Shown: positions 34,094 to 42,810 of the stretch, in pieces
How positions within the stretch are numbered: the stretch's first letter is position 1
Layout: each line of letters begins with the position of its first letter
NCBI GenBank assembly: GCA_964521195.1
Contig: CAZFRE010000001.1
Coordinates: forward strand, 372,001 to 436,000
Origin: CAWDNM01 sp964521195
GTDB lineage: Bacteria > Actinomycetota > Coriobacteriia > Anaerosomatales > JAAXUF01
Direction of reading: 5' to 3'
Length of the DNA stretch: 64,000 bases
Position numbers and translations under genes: made by a program
The notes under the pieces: generated by a model
What the model was told of the DNA's origin: nothing
What the model saw: only the letters and a program-made list of their open reading frames with translations
Database searches by the model: none

Positions 34094-34846
34094 CTACAGA
34101 GCGGTGTCGTCGGCCAGTTCGCCGGGGGAGGTGAGCAGCCTGTCGAGCAGCAGCGCGAGCGTGATCGCGGGCAGCGCGCCTTCGAGGATGTAGGCGTCGT
34201 TGTAGTCGTGGAACCCGGCGAGTATGGGCATCCCGAGCCCGCCCGCCGCGACGACAGCGCCCATCGTGGCGGCGCTCACGTTGATGACGAGCATGTTCTT
34301 GATCCCGCCGACGATCACCGGCATCGCGAGCGGCAGCTGCACCGAAAAGAACCGCTGCGGTGCGGACATGCCCATGCCGATCGCGGCGTCGAGTGCGTCC
34401 GGCGCGACACCTTCGATACCCGCGATCACGTTGAGCATGATCGGCAGGATGCTGTAGAGGATGAGCGCCAGCACGACCGGCTCGGCGCCGTAGCCGATCA
34501 CCGGCACCGCGAGCGCCATGATCGCGACGCTTGGCACCGTCTGCGCCAGGCTGCCGATGTTGACGATGATGTCACGGAACGGCCGGCCGACGCGCGAGAG
34601 TGCGAGTGCGCCGAGCGCCGCCCCGATGAGGAGCGCGGCCGCACTCGCGACGGCGACCAGGTAGATCTGCTCGGCCATGAGGGTGGCGAGCGGCTTGGCC
34701 GGGTAGATGACGGTCTCGGCGTCGGGCACGAGTGCCGAGAGCAGGCGCGCGAACCCCTCGGTGTCGAACGTCATCCACAGCGTCGCCGCCAGAAGCGCCG
34801 CGATGGTCGCCCAGTGCACGATGATGCGGGCGCGCGGCGGCCTCAT
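34094..34846 (-). CDS. Osmoprotectant-type ABC transporter permease (OpuCB/ProW-like)
   Basis: 250 residues and about six membrane helices with the BPD_transp_1 pattern and the EAA-like loop DALDAAIGMGMSAPQRFFSVQLPLAMPVIVGG. The family is the OpuBB/OpuCB type that imports glycine betaine, carnitine or choline. The ATG at 34846 overlaps the ATPase stop by 4 bp. It is the last gene of a four-gene minus-strand operon (binding protein, long permease, ATPase, this permease). Confidence 0.88.
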   Translation of the reverse strand: MRPPRARIIVHWATIAALLAATLWMTFDTEGFARLLSALVPDAETVIYPAKPLATLMAEQIYLVAVASAAALLIGAALGALALSRVGRPFRDIIVNIGSLAQTVPSVAIMALAVPVIGYGAEPVVLALILYSILPIMLNVIAGIEGVAPDALDAAIGMGMSAPQRFFSVQLPLAMPVIVGGIKNMLVINVSAATMGAVVAAGGLGMPILAGFHDYNDAYILEGALPAITLALLLDRLLTSPGELADDTAL

Positions 34847-35847
34847 CGCGCGCGCGCCTCCTCCGGCATGTCCGGCGCGGTGTATGCCGAGGAGTCCGAA
34901 GCACCATCGCCGAGCGCCCGGACGAGCGCCGCGAACCCGAACGTGCCGAGCGCCCGGTCGCCGTCGACGACCAGCACTCGGTCGGCCCGCGAGCCGACAA
35001 GCTCGGCGAGCGCCTCCTTCAGCGTGGCGCTCGCATCTATGCGCGGCAGCACCTCGGAGGACGCGTCGTCGAGGAGCGGATCGAGTGCGACAGAGCTCAG
35101 GCAGTGGCGCGCCATGATCCGCAGCCCGAGGTTCTCGCCGAAGAACCCGCGCACGAACTCGTTGGCCGGCTCGCGCCACATCAACTCGGGCTCGGAGTAT
35201 TGCTGGAGCACGCCGCCGCGAAGCAGCGCGATGCGGTCCGCGAGCAGCACGGCCTCGTCGATGTCGTGCGTCACGAACAGGATCGTCTTGCGCACCTTCT
35301 CCTGCAGCCGCTTCATCTCGTGCTGCAGGCGCTCGCGCGTCAGGGGATCGACCGCCCCGAACGGCTCGTCCATCAGCAGCAGCGGCGGGTCCGCGGCCAG
35401 CGCGCGCGCGACGCCGACACGCTGCGCCTCACCGCCCGACAGCTGCGACGGAAGCTTGGGGCCGTAGGTGTCGGGGTCGAGCCCGACGAGGTCCAGCAGC
35501 TCGTCGATGCGCGCGTCGGTTCGCTTGCGGTCCCAGCCGAGCAGGCGCGGTACGGTCGCGACATTCTTGCGGATGGTCATGTTGGGGAACAGCCCGGTGT
35601 TCTGGATGACGTAGCCCATCGACCGGCGCAGTTCCTCGGGCCTGAAGCTCGCCGTGTCCCGGCCGCTGATGCGCACGATGCCGCTCGTAGGCTCGATCAT
35701 GCGGTTGACCATGCGCAGCAGCGTGGTCTTCCCCGATCCGGAGGGGCCGAGCAACACCGCGAGCTGGCCGTCCTCGACCTCAAGGTCGACGCCGTCCACC
35801 GCCGTGAAGTCCCCGTAGCGCTTGGTGAGTCCCGAGATCTCGATCAT
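34843..35847 (-). CDS. Osmoprotectant-type ABC transporter ATP-binding protein (OpuCA/ProV-like)
   Basis: 334 residues. Walker A GPSGSGKTT (about 34-42), YVIQNTGLFPNMTIRKNVATVP, signature LSGGEAQRVGVARAL, Walker B LLMDEPFGAVDP and switch THDIDEA are followed by a C-terminal regulatory region with CBS-like character (ATLKEALAELVGSRADRVLVVDGD). This is the OpuCA/ProV layout, in which CBS domains sense ionic strength. The ATG at 35847 gives a 4-bp overlap with the upstream permease, as at the other junctions; an ATG five codons earlier also exists. Confidence 0.9.
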   Translation of the reverse strand: MIEISGLTKRYGDFTAVDGVDLEVEDGQLAVLLGPSGSGKTTLLRMVNRMIEPTSGIVRISGRDTASFRPEELRRSMGYVIQNTGLFPNMTIRKNVATVPRLLGWDRKRTDARIDELLDLVGLDPDTYGPKLPSQLSGGEAQRVGVARALAADPPLLLMDEPFGAVDPLTRERLQHEMKRLQEKVRKTILFVTHDIDEAVLLADRIALLRGGVLQQYSEPELMWREPANEFVRGFFGENLGLRIMARHCLSSVALDPLLDDASSEVLPRIDASATLKEALAELVGSRADRVLVVDGDRALGTFGFAALVRALGDGASDSSAYTAPDMPEEARAR

Positions 35848-37028
35848 CGGCTGGTATCCCATGGTTGAAGGGCCCGCTGCAGGGCGCGTACCGAACGGTC
35901 GAAGAACAGCGCGAGCACCACTATCGGGATCACGCCGAGCAGGATCAGGTCGGTCGCGGTCTCGCCGGCGCCGAGGAACACGAAGGTGCCCAGCCCGCCG
36001 CCACCCACGAGTCCCGCGATGATCGCGCCCGCGGTCGTCTGCACGAGTGCCACGCGCAGGCCGGCCACGATCACGGGGAGCGCGAGCGGGAACTCGACCT
36101 CGCGCAGCATGCGCGCTCGCCCCATGCCGACGCCGCGAGCCGCATCGAGCACCGCGGGGTCGAGGCTCGACAGGGACGCATAGGTGTTGCGGGCGATCGG
36201 GTAGATCGCGTACGCCGAGAGCACGATGACGACGGGCGCCCAACCCACGCCGCGCACGCCGAGCCGATCGAAGAGCGGGATGCGCTCGGCGAGCCCCGCC
36301 AGCACCGGGTTCATGAGTCCGATGAACGCCAGCGTGGGAAACACCTGCAGCACGTTGAGCGTACCGAACACCGCGGGCTCGAGCGAACGCCGCCGGACCG
36401 CGAGCAGACCGAGCCCGAGCCCACCCACGAGCCCCACGGAGACGGCGGCCACCACATAGGCGAGGTGCAGCCGCAACTCCTCGGCGAAGTCCGCCGCGTT
36501 GTTGGCGTACTCGCGGGCGACCGCGAGTTCCGAGAGGTGTCCGCTCGCCGCCATCGCGATCACGCCGACCACCGGCAGATAGGTGAGGGAGGCGCGCAGC
36601 AGGCCCGGCGGCAACCATGCGGTCGCGGCGAAGATCACGATGTAGGCCGCGAACAGCGACAGCCACGCCGCCCACAGCAAGGAAGTCCGCGCGATGTCGG
36701 AGTTCGCGGCGACATGTGCGGCCGCCGCGCTGCCGGCCGCCCACAGCATCACCACGGGCGCCGCGCCGCCGAGCAGCGTCACGAGGACTCCGCGGAGCCG
36801 GTAGGGCAGTGGGCAGAGGGAGAGAATGGCCGCCGCGATCCAGACCGCGGCCAGCACCATCCCCCAAGCGCCCAGCCCCGAGGCGAGCGATACCGGTTCA
36901 CCCTCGATGATCCGGTTTTGGTTGAACGAAATGCCATGCGAAACGAAGGTCGCCGCGGCCCCGAGGAGTGCCCCGGTCACCGCGACGACCTTCGCGTGTT
37001 CGCGTACTGTGCCGGTGACTTGCGCCAC
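35844..37028 (-). CDS. Long osmoprotectant-type ABC permease with extra N-terminal membrane domain
   Basis: 394 residues, well above the usual 210-250 of OpuCB-type permeases. Residues 1-175 add about five hydrophobic helices (starting VVAVTGALLGAAATFVS and ending LTYLPVVGVIAMAAS) before the standard permease half (about 185-385), with its EAA loop VLDAARGVGMGRARMLREVEFPLALPVIVAG. The GTG at 37028 has no strong ribosome-binding site and is 11 bp after the binding-protein stop. It presumably dimerises with the short permease to form the channel. The role of the N-terminal extension is unknown. Confidence 0.82.
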   Translation of the reverse strand: MAQVTGTVREHAKVVAVTGALLGAAATFVSHGISFNQNRIIEGEPVSLASGLGAWGMVLAAVWIAAAILSLCPLPYRLRGVLVTLLGGAAPVVMLWAAGSAAAAHVAANSDIARTSLLWAAWLSLFAAYIVIFAATAWLPPGLLRASLTYLPVVGVIAMAASGHLSELAVAREYANNAADFAEELRLHLAYVVAAVSVGLVGGLGLGLLAVRRRSLEPAVFGTLNVLQVFPTLAFIGLMNPVLAGLAERIPLFDRLGVRGVGWAPVVIVLSAYAIYPIARNTYASLSSLDPAVLDAARGVGMGRARMLREVEFPLALPVIVAGLRVALVQTTAGAIIAGLVGGGGLGTFVFLGAGETATDLILLGVIPIVVLALFFDRSVRALQRALQPWDTSR

Positions 37029-37039
37029 TGCCCAGCTTT

Positions 37040-38005
37040 CTACTTGAGGAACCCGTTCGCCTTGAGGTACTCCTCGGCGACGACAGAGCCCGGTTTGCCC
37101 CCGAACGCGACTTCGCGGTTGAGCGCTTGCAGCTTCTCCGTCGTGAGCGAAGCGAAGACCGGTGCGAGGATGGCATCGAGTTCAGGATACGCCGACACGA
37201 TTTCCGAGCGGAACACCGGCGTCGGTGCGTACACCGGCGGTACGTTCTTGCTGTCGGTCAGGACGACGAGGCCCTGCTCGGCGAGTCCGCCGTCGGTCGC
37301 GTAGACCTCGGCGACATTGGCTCCATCCGTGCCCTTGACGACGGCCTCGATGAACTGCGCGGTCACGCCGTTGGACAAGCCGATCTTCTGGTCGTCCTTC
37401 AGCGTGAATCCGTATGCCTTCTCGTAGGCCTTGAGGCCCGCGGGGTTGTCCATCCAGGACTGGTCGCCCACGAGCTTGACGGTACCGCCACCGTTCACGA
37501 ACTTGGCGAAGTCCTCCATCGTGGCGAGGCTGTTCGCGTCGGCGAACTCCTTCTTCACGGCGAGATACTCACCGTTGTTCGCTGGTGACGGCGAGAGCCA
37601 TGCGAGGCCGTTCTTGGCGTCCTCGGCCTTGATCTGCTCGTAGCCCTTGACCGGGTCGTTCCACATCGGGTCACCCTCAGGCCCGACGTAGTACTGACCG
37701 GAACCCGTGTAGTCGATCGATGCGTCCACGTCGCCGGCGAGCAGCGCCTTGCGTACGACGTCGGGCGTGCCGAACTTGGTCTTGTCCACGGCCGTGATGC
37801 CGTTGGCCTCGAGCATCTTGATGACCATCGTGCCGAGCACGACGCCTTCGGAATCGAGCAGAGAGGCCACCTTGACCTCCGGCCCCTCCTTCGCCGCCGG
37901 CTGTGCCGGTGTCGCAGGCTTCTCGGCGGGGGTCGTGCAACCCGCGATCAACAGCACCGCGCCCAACAGGGCGGCGAGTGCGATACGCACGTACTTCCCG
38001 GACAT
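37040..38005 (-). CDS. Glycine betaine/carnitine-type substrate-binding lipoprotein (OpuCC-like)
   Basis: 321 residues. A signal peptide with an IAG-Cys23 lipobox and a Pro/Ala linker lead into an OpuAC-type domain (VKVASLLDSEGVVLGTMVIKMLEANGITA, SIDYTGSGQYY, YATDGGLAEQGLVVLTDSKN, PELDAILAPVFASLT). The IDYTGT-like segment is a hallmark of osmoprotectant-binding proteins. First gene of the operon; GAAAGGGGCGAAC precedes the ATG. Uptake of a compatible solute is the family role; the exact ligand is not readable. Confidence 0.88.
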   Translation of the reverse strand: MSGKYVRIALAALLGAVLLIAGCTTPAEKPATPAQPAAKEGPEVKVASLLDSEGVVLGTMVIKMLEANGITAVDKTKFGTPDVVRKALLAGDVDASIDYTGSGQYYVGPEGDPMWNDPVKGYEQIKAEDAKNGLAWLSPSPANNGEYLAVKKEFADANSLATMEDFAKFVNGGGTVKLVGDQSWMDNPAGLKAYEKAYGFTLKDDQKIGLSNGVTAQFIEAVVKGTDGANVAEVYATDGGLAEQGLVVLTDSKNVPPVYAPTPVFRSEIVSAYPELDAILAPVFASLTTEKLQALNREVAFGGKPGSVVAEEYLKANGFLK

Positions 38006-38020
38006 GTTCGCCCCTTTCTC

Positions 38021-38096
38021 ACATTCGAGGACCCCGTGCCGAACCGACCGTGGCGCGGGGTTCTTCCGAATGTACCCGTTGCCGTCCGCGGCTCAA
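38021..38096 (-). promoter_or_regulatory. Promoter of the osmoprotectant operon embedded in an inverted repeat
   Basis: On the minus strand TTGAGC (38096-38091) and TACATT (38074-38069) are spaced 16 bp, a good promoter. ACATTCG (38021-38027) and CGAATGT (38067-38073) form an inverted repeat with one arm on the -10 box; inside it ACCCCGTGCC (38031-38040) nearly mirrors GGCGCGGGGT (38052-38061). Because one arm precedes +1 it is more likely a DNA operator than an RNA hairpin. Confidence 0.5.
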
Positions 38097-38100
38097 CCGG

Positions 38101-38130
38101 TGGCACAACAATAGCTGATGGTGATACATT
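38101..38130 (+). promoter_or_regulatory. Putative promoter for the redox-active cysteine protein
   Basis: TGGCAC (38101-38106) and TACATT (38125-38130) with an 18-bp spacer face the gene at 38170, divergent from the osmoprotectant promoter. Confidence 0.35.
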
Positions 38131-38169
38131 ACATGAGAACAGCCTATCGTTGTCGCGAAGGATGCGCGA

Positions 38170-38664
38170 ATGTCCACTTCCACGACCTGCGTTGCACCCT
38201 CTCTCGAACTCGCCGAGCCGATGACGGCGGCCGAGCGCGCTGAGTCTGCGGCCTCGGGCTACTACGCGGCGGGCTACTGGTGTGGCGAGTCGGTCGTCAA
38301 GGCGGTCAATGAGGTTCTCGGACACCCGATGCCGGCGGAGGTCTTCCGTATGGCGTCGGGTTTTTGCGAGGGCCTCGGCGGGTCGCGCTGCATCTGCGGC
38401 GCGCTCGCAGGCGGGGTGATGGCGACCGGGCTCGTCAAAGGGCGCACGTCTCCGCGGGACCAGTGGGAGCCCAGCTACGACGCCGCGGCCGAGCTCAGAC
38501 GGCGCTGGACCGAAGACCAGCAGGCGACGAGCTGCGATGAGATCGTGCAGCGCATCGGCGACATGGGCCTGCCGGAGCGCTGGGCGCACTGCACGCTCCT
38601 GGTCGGCCGCACGGCACGCTGGGTCGTCGAGATCGTCGAGCAGACCGGGCCGGCGGACGACTGA
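38170..38664 (+). CDS. C_GCAxxG_C_C family redox-active cysteine protein
   Basis: 164 residues. The ordered cysteines YWCGESV, GFCEGLGGSRCICGALAGG and a C-terminal TSCDEIV...AHCTLLV match the C_GCAxxG_C_C (redox-active protein) family, predicted to bind a metal or form disulfides. The GCAxxG box is represented here as ICGALAGG. No signal peptide or membrane helix. It is divergent from the osmoprotectant operon and precedes tilS on its own leaderless promoter. Biochemical function is unknown for the family. Confidence 0.8.
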   Translation: MSTSTTCVAPSLELAEPMTAAERAESAASGYYAAGYWCGESVVKAVNEVLGHPMPAEVFRMASGFCEGLGGSRCICGALAGGVMATGLVKGRTSPRDQWEPSYDAAAELRRRWTEDQQATSCDEIVQRIGDMGLPERWAHCTLLVGRTARWVVEIVEQTGPADD

Positions 38665-38711
38665 GCCTGGGGCCTGGCGACGACCGAGCGGTATCGACCA
38701 CCGGTTTCGGG

Positions 38712-38717
38712 TACGCT
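38712..38717 (+). promoter_or_regulatory. -10 box of a leaderless tilS promoter
   Basis: TACGCT ends exactly 6 nt before the tilS ATG, and no Shine-Dalgarno is present, both expected for a leaderless mRNA. Confidence 0.55.
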
Positions 38718-38723
38718 TGGCGC

Positions 38724-40145
38724 ATGCCGCCGCTACCAGATACCGCGCTCGCCACAAGCGCTGCTCGCCGGCTGCTGCCGGCCGGAGCGCCGGTGCTCGC
38801 GCTCGTGTCGGGCGGCTCGGACTCGATGGCGCTGCTCCGGCTGTGCACCACCGGGGTCCTGGCCACGGGCTCTCCTCTCTCGGTCCTGCACGTCAACCAC
38901 GGATTGCGTGGCCCGGCAGCCGAGGACGACGCCGCCTTCGTGGCTGTGACGTGCGAGAGTCTCGGGGTGGCCTGCAGGGTCGTGTCGGTCGACGTCGCCG
39001 AGTACGCGGCAGCAAACGGCCTGAACCTCGAAGACGCCGGTCGCCGCACGCGCTACCGCTTCGCCGACGAGGAGCTCGATGCGCTCTGCGACTCACTCGG
39101 CGTCGCGCGAGATGCCGGCCGTATCGCGACCGCCCACACGCGTGACGACCGTACGGAGACCTTCCTGATGCGCGCCATCACCGGTGCAGGCGCCGGCGGG
39201 TTCTCGTCGATACCGTACCGGCGGGGTCGAATCGTCCGGCCTCTTCTGGACTGCGACCGGCAGGCGATCCGCGAGTGGATGGGCGCGCAGGGGTACACGT
39301 GGCGCGAGGACGCCACCAACGCCGACACCACGCGACTGCGTGCGTTCGTGCGCCACGAGATCGTGCCGGTGTTCGAGCGCGCGAATCCGGCCTTCCGAGA
39401 GACCCTCGCTCGCTCGATCGACCTGCTCGCAGACGATGACGCCCTGTTGAGTGCGCTGGCGGCCTCGCGCGCACGGGACTTCGCGGACCTCGATCCTGAT
39501 GGGCGGCTGTTGCTCGACCGTGAGTGGATGCGCTCGCTCGACCGCGCGATGGCGCGCCGTACGGTCCGCTTCGCGGTCCTTGACGCGTTTCCGGACGCCT
39601 CGAGGCTCGAGGCGTCGCATGTCGAGGCGATCGTCGACGGTCTGGCTGACGACCGCTTCGCGCGGGACCTTCCGGGCGGTCTGCGGGCAGCGACCGAGTA
39701 CGCTAAACTTGTCGTCTCGCGCGCGGGTGAGGACCCGCGGGCGGTGGCACCTTCCTTGCTCCCCATACCCGGTACCGCCGACCTCGGTCAGGCGGGGCTC
39801 ATCATCGCCGAGGAGGTCGACCCCGCGGATACAGCGGGTACATCCGACTCGGTGACGATCGACGCCGGTGGCCTGGACCGGCTCGTCATAGACGCGCCGC
39901 GTCCCGGAGACCGGATGCGCCCGCTCGGCATGGCCGGCTCCCGCAAGCTCTCCGATCTGCTCGTCGACGCGAAGGTAGTGCGTCGTGATCGTCCCGCAAC
40001 ACCCGTGGTGCGGGACGGTGAGCGTATCGTGTGGCTTGCCGGTGTACGGATGAGCGAGGAGTACCGGATCGGCGCGGGGACCACCCGGGCCGTGCGACTG
40101 ACATGGCGGCGCCAGAAGCCGGACCGTTATCCGGCGGGCGGCTGA
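38724..40145 (+). CDS. tilS: tRNA(Ile)-lysidine synthetase
   Basis: 473 residues. The N-type ATP pyrophosphatase motif SGGSDSMALL (about 30-39) is followed by VNHGLRG, THDDRTETFLMRAITGAG-like catalytic loop (HTRDDRTETFLM) and a TilS C-terminal domain (LDRLVIDAPRPGDRMRPLGMAGSRKLSDLLVDAKV). It converts the wobble C34 of tRNA-Ile2 to lysidine so that AUA is read as Ile. It heads the conserved tilS-hpt-ftsH block and is preceded by a leaderless promoter. Confidence 0.94.
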   Translation: MPPLPDTALATSAARRLLPAGAPVLALVSGGSDSMALLRLCTTGVLATGSPLSVLHVNHGLRGPAAEDDAAFVAVTCESLGVACRVVSVDVAEYAAANGLNLEDAGRRTRYRFADEELDALCDSLGVARDAGRIATAHTRDDRTETFLMRAITGAGAGGFSSIPYRRGRIVRPLLDCDRQAIREWMGAQGYTWREDATNADTTRLRAFVRHEIVPVFERANPAFRETLARSIDLLADDDALLSALAASRARDFADLDPDGRLLLDREWMRSLDRAMARRTVRFAVLDAFPDASRLEASHVEAIVDGLADDRFARDLPGGLRAATEYAKLVVSRAGEDPRAVAPSLLPIPGTADLGQAGLIIAEEVDPADTAGTSDSVTIDAGGLDRLVIDAPRPGDRMRPLGMAGSRKLSDLLVDAKVVRRDRPATPVVRDGERIVWLAGVRMSEEYRIGAGTTRAVRLTWRRQKPDRYPAGG

Positions 40146-40173
40146 CGCAGCGGCGAAGGGACGACAGGGGCGC

Positions 40174-40719
40174 ATGGATCTGCACGCGGACATCTCGCAC
40201 GTCGTACTGACCGAGGACGACATCCAGAACCGGGTCGAGGAACTGGGCGCCCAGATCAGCGCGGACTATGGCGACGAGCCGGTCTTGCTGGTCGCGGTCC
40301 TGCGCGGCGCGGCGATCTTCGTGGCCGACCTCGCGCGTGCGATGTCCTCACCCGTCGAGCTCGACTTCATGGCGGTGTCCAGCTACGGCTCGTCGACGAA
40401 GTCCAGCGGTGTCGTGCGCATCCTCAAGGACCTCGACGAGACTATCGAGGGTCGTCACGTGCTGGTGTGCGAGGACATCCTCGACACAGGGCTCACGCTG
40501 AAGTACCTGCTCAAGAACCTTGCCTCGCGCAAACCCGCTTCACTCGAGATCGTCGCTTTGCTGAGCAAGGACGGCAAACAGCGGGTACCTATCGACTGTA
40601 AGTACGTTGGCTTCCACGTCGAAGACGAGTTCGTCGTCGGCTACGGCCTGGACTTTGCAGAACGCTACCGCAACCTGCCCTACATCGGCGTCCTGAAGCC
40701 GGAGATCTACGCAGACTGA
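40174..40719 (+). CDS. hpt: Hypoxanthine phosphoribosyltransferase
   Basis: 181 residues. The PRPP-binding motif VLVCEDILDTGLTL and DFMAVSSYGSSTKSSGVVRI fit HPRT, as does DCKYVGFHVEDEFVVGYGLDFAERYRNLPYIG at the C-terminus. It salvages hypoxanthine (and often guanine) to IMP/GMP in the cytosol. It lies between tilS and ftsH as in most Firmicutes and Actinomycetota. Hypoxanthine released by the phosphorylase at 20423 or by the futalosine pathway could be recycled here. Confidence 0.95.
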   Translation: MDLHADISHVVLTEDDIQNRVEELGAQISADYGDEPVLLVAVLRGAAIFVADLARAMSSPVELDFMAVSSYGSSTKSSGVVRILKDLDETIEGRHVLVCEDILDTGLTLKYLLKNLASRKPASLEIVALLSKDGKQRVPIDCKYVGFHVEDEFVVGYGLDFAERYRNLPYIGVLKPEIYAD

Positions 40720-40760
40720 TCCGCGCCCGTGCGCTTACCCCCGAGGAGAGACCGGGAACC

Positions 40761-42749
40761 GTGAACAAGAACTTCCGAACCGTACTGCTCTATCTCGTCC
40801 TGCTGGCCGTGCTGGTCTGGGTCGTCATGGCCTCGATCAGGGGCAACACCGCCGGCCCGACTCAGTTGGCGACCAGCGAGTTCGTCGCTGCGACACAAGA
40901 GGGCCGTGTCGCCTCGGCCACCTACGTGGTGCGCGACAACAAACTCGCAGGCGACTACTGGGAGAAGATCGAGGCGAAGACCGCCAAGGAGGCACCCAAG
41001 AAGTTCACGTCAACGTACGTGGGCGCAGACAGTCTCGCAGCTCTAATGACGTCCGCGAGTGCCGAGTTCGGCACGAAGTACGACGTCGACGCGTCGGGCC
41101 CCAGCCCACTCATCACGATCATCTCCTCGGTGCTGCCGATCCTGCTGCTCGTCGTGGTCATGTTCTTCTTCCTCAACCAGATGCAGGGCGGCAACTCCAA
41201 GATCATGAACTTCGGCAAGGCCAAGGCGAAGCGCATGACGCGTGACCAGCCGCGCATCACGTTCAAGGACGTCGCGGGCGCCGATGAGGCGATCGAGGAG
41301 CTGCAAGAGATCAAGGAGTTCCTCGCCAACCCCGGCAAGTTCCAGGCGCTCGGCGCCAAGATTCCCAAGGGCGTGCTGCTCGTAGGCCCTCCGGGTACCG
41401 GCAAGACGCTGCTCGCGCGTGCTGTCGCCGGTGAAGCCGCCGTGCCGTTCTTCAGCATCTCCGGCTCCGACTTCGTAGAGATGTTCGTCGGCGTCGGCGC
41501 CTCCCGCGTGCGTGACCTGTTCGAGCAGGCCAAGGCCGCCAGTCCCTGCATCATCTTCGTCGACGAGATCGACGCCGTCGGTCGCCAGCGCGGCGCCGGC
41601 CTCGGCGGCGGTCACGACGAGCGCGAGCAGACGCTCAACCAGCTGCTCGTCGAGATGGACGGCTTCGACATCAAGGACAACGTCATCCTCATCGCGGCCA
41701 CCAACCGCCCCGACATCCTCGACCCGGCGCTGCTGCGTCCGGGCCGCTTCGACCGCCAAGTCGTCGTCGACCGCCCGGACCTCAAGGGCCGCCTCGGCAT
41801 CCTGAAGATCCACGCGCGTGGGAAGCCCCTTGCCGAGGACATCGACCTCGAGGTGCTCGCACGCCGTACACCGGGCTTCACCGGCGCCGACCTTGCGAAC
41901 CTCGTCAACGAGGCTGCGCTGCTCGCCGCTCGTCACGGCAAGAAGAAGATCGACATGATCGAGCTCGAGGAGGGCATCGACCGCGTCGTCGCGGGACCGG
42001 AGCGCAAGAGCCGCCTCATCTCCGACGAGGAGAAGAAGGTCATCGCCTTCCACGAGGCCGGTCACGCCATCGTGGGCCACGTGCTGCCGCATGGTGACTC
42101 GATCCACAAGGTCACGATCATCCCGCGCGGCCGTTCGCTCGGCTCGACGTGGCACCTCCCGGAGGAGGAGAAGTTCCTCGGCTCGAAGCAGGAGATGCTC
42201 TCCGACCTCGCTTCGCTTCTCGGCGGTCGCGTCGCCGAGGAGATCGCCATCGGTGACGTCACGACCGGCGCCTCCAACGACATCGACCGGGCCACGAAGC
42301 TCGCCAAGCAGATGGTCACGCGCTTCGGCATGAGCGAGAAGCTCGGGCCGCAGACGTTCGGCGAGGCGAACCACGAAGTGTTCCTCGGCAGGGACTTCTC
42401 GGCGAATGCGGACTACTCGCCCGAGGTCGCCTACGAGATCGACAAGGAAGTCGCCCGTCTCATCGACGAGGCGTACGAGAAGGCTCGCAAGATCCTCACC
42501 GAGCACCGGGAGCAGCTCGACCTGATGGCCGACGTGCTCATCGAGCGTGAGACCATCGGCAAGTCCGAGCTCGAGGCGCTTCTCGAGAACACCTGGGACG
42601 ACTACCTCAAGACAGAGAAGGCCGGCAAGGACGAGGACGACAGCGACTCCGGAGCGGAGGCGCCGGTCACACCCGAGGCCGACGACACGCCGGACTCCGC
42701 TGTCGAGCCGCCGATGGCACCCGGGACGCCGCCAGCCTATAACGCGTGA
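40761..42749 (+). CDS. ftsH: ATP-dependent zinc metalloprotease FtsH
   Basis: 662 residues. TM1 (about 6-25), a short extracytoplasmic region and TM2 (about 115-135) precede the AAA+ domain with Walker A GPPGTGKT (209-216), Walker B CIIFVDEIDAVGRQRG and the SRH. The M41 protease domain has HEAGH (431-435) as zinc motif and a third ligand in the LASLLGGRVAEEIAIGD region. The acidic Pro-rich tail (DSDSGAEAPVTPEADD) is long. It degrades misassembled membrane and regulatory proteins. The GTG start follows GAGGAGAGACCGGGAACC. A degenerate response regulator follows 61 bp downstream. Confidence 0.95.
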   Translation: MNKNFRTVLLYLVLLAVLVWVVMASIRGNTAGPTQLATSEFVAATQEGRVASATYVVRDNKLAGDYWEKIEAKTAKEAPKKFTSTYVGADSLAALMTSASAEFGTKYDVDASGPSPLITIISSVLPILLLVVVMFFFLNQMQGGNSKIMNFGKAKAKRMTRDQPRITFKDVAGADEAIEELQEIKEFLANPGKFQALGAKIPKGVLLVGPPGTGKTLLARAVAGEAAVPFFSISGSDFVEMFVGVGASRVRDLFEQAKAASPCIIFVDEIDAVGRQRGAGLGGGHDEREQTLNQLLVEMDGFDIKDNVILIAATNRPDILDPALLRPGRFDRQVVVDRPDLKGRLGILKIHARGKPLAEDIDLEVLARRTPGFTGADLANLVNEAALLAARHGKKKIDMIELEEGIDRVVAGPERKSRLISDEEKKVIAFHEAGHAIVGHVLPHGDSIHKVTIIPRGRSLGSTWHLPEEEKFLGSKQEMLSDLASLLGGRVAEEIAIGDVTTGASNDIDRATKLAKQMVTRFGMSEKLGPQTFGEANHEVFLGRDFSANADYSPEVAYEIDKEVARLIDEAYEKARKILTEHREQLDLMADVLIERETIGKSELEALLENTWDDYLKTEKAGKDEDDSDSGAEAPVTPEADDTPDSAVEPPMAPGTPPAYNA

Positions 42750-42810
42750 GACCAGGCCGCTGAGGGAACAAGAAGGCGGGGGCCCGCACGGGCGATCGCT
42801 GGAGGATTCC

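Noticed and set aside
38101..38160. ATAGCTG...CAGCCTAT imperfect repeat before the redox-active cysteine gene
   Set aside because: Bulged 7-bp arms; too weak to separate from chance beside the promoter-like hexamers.
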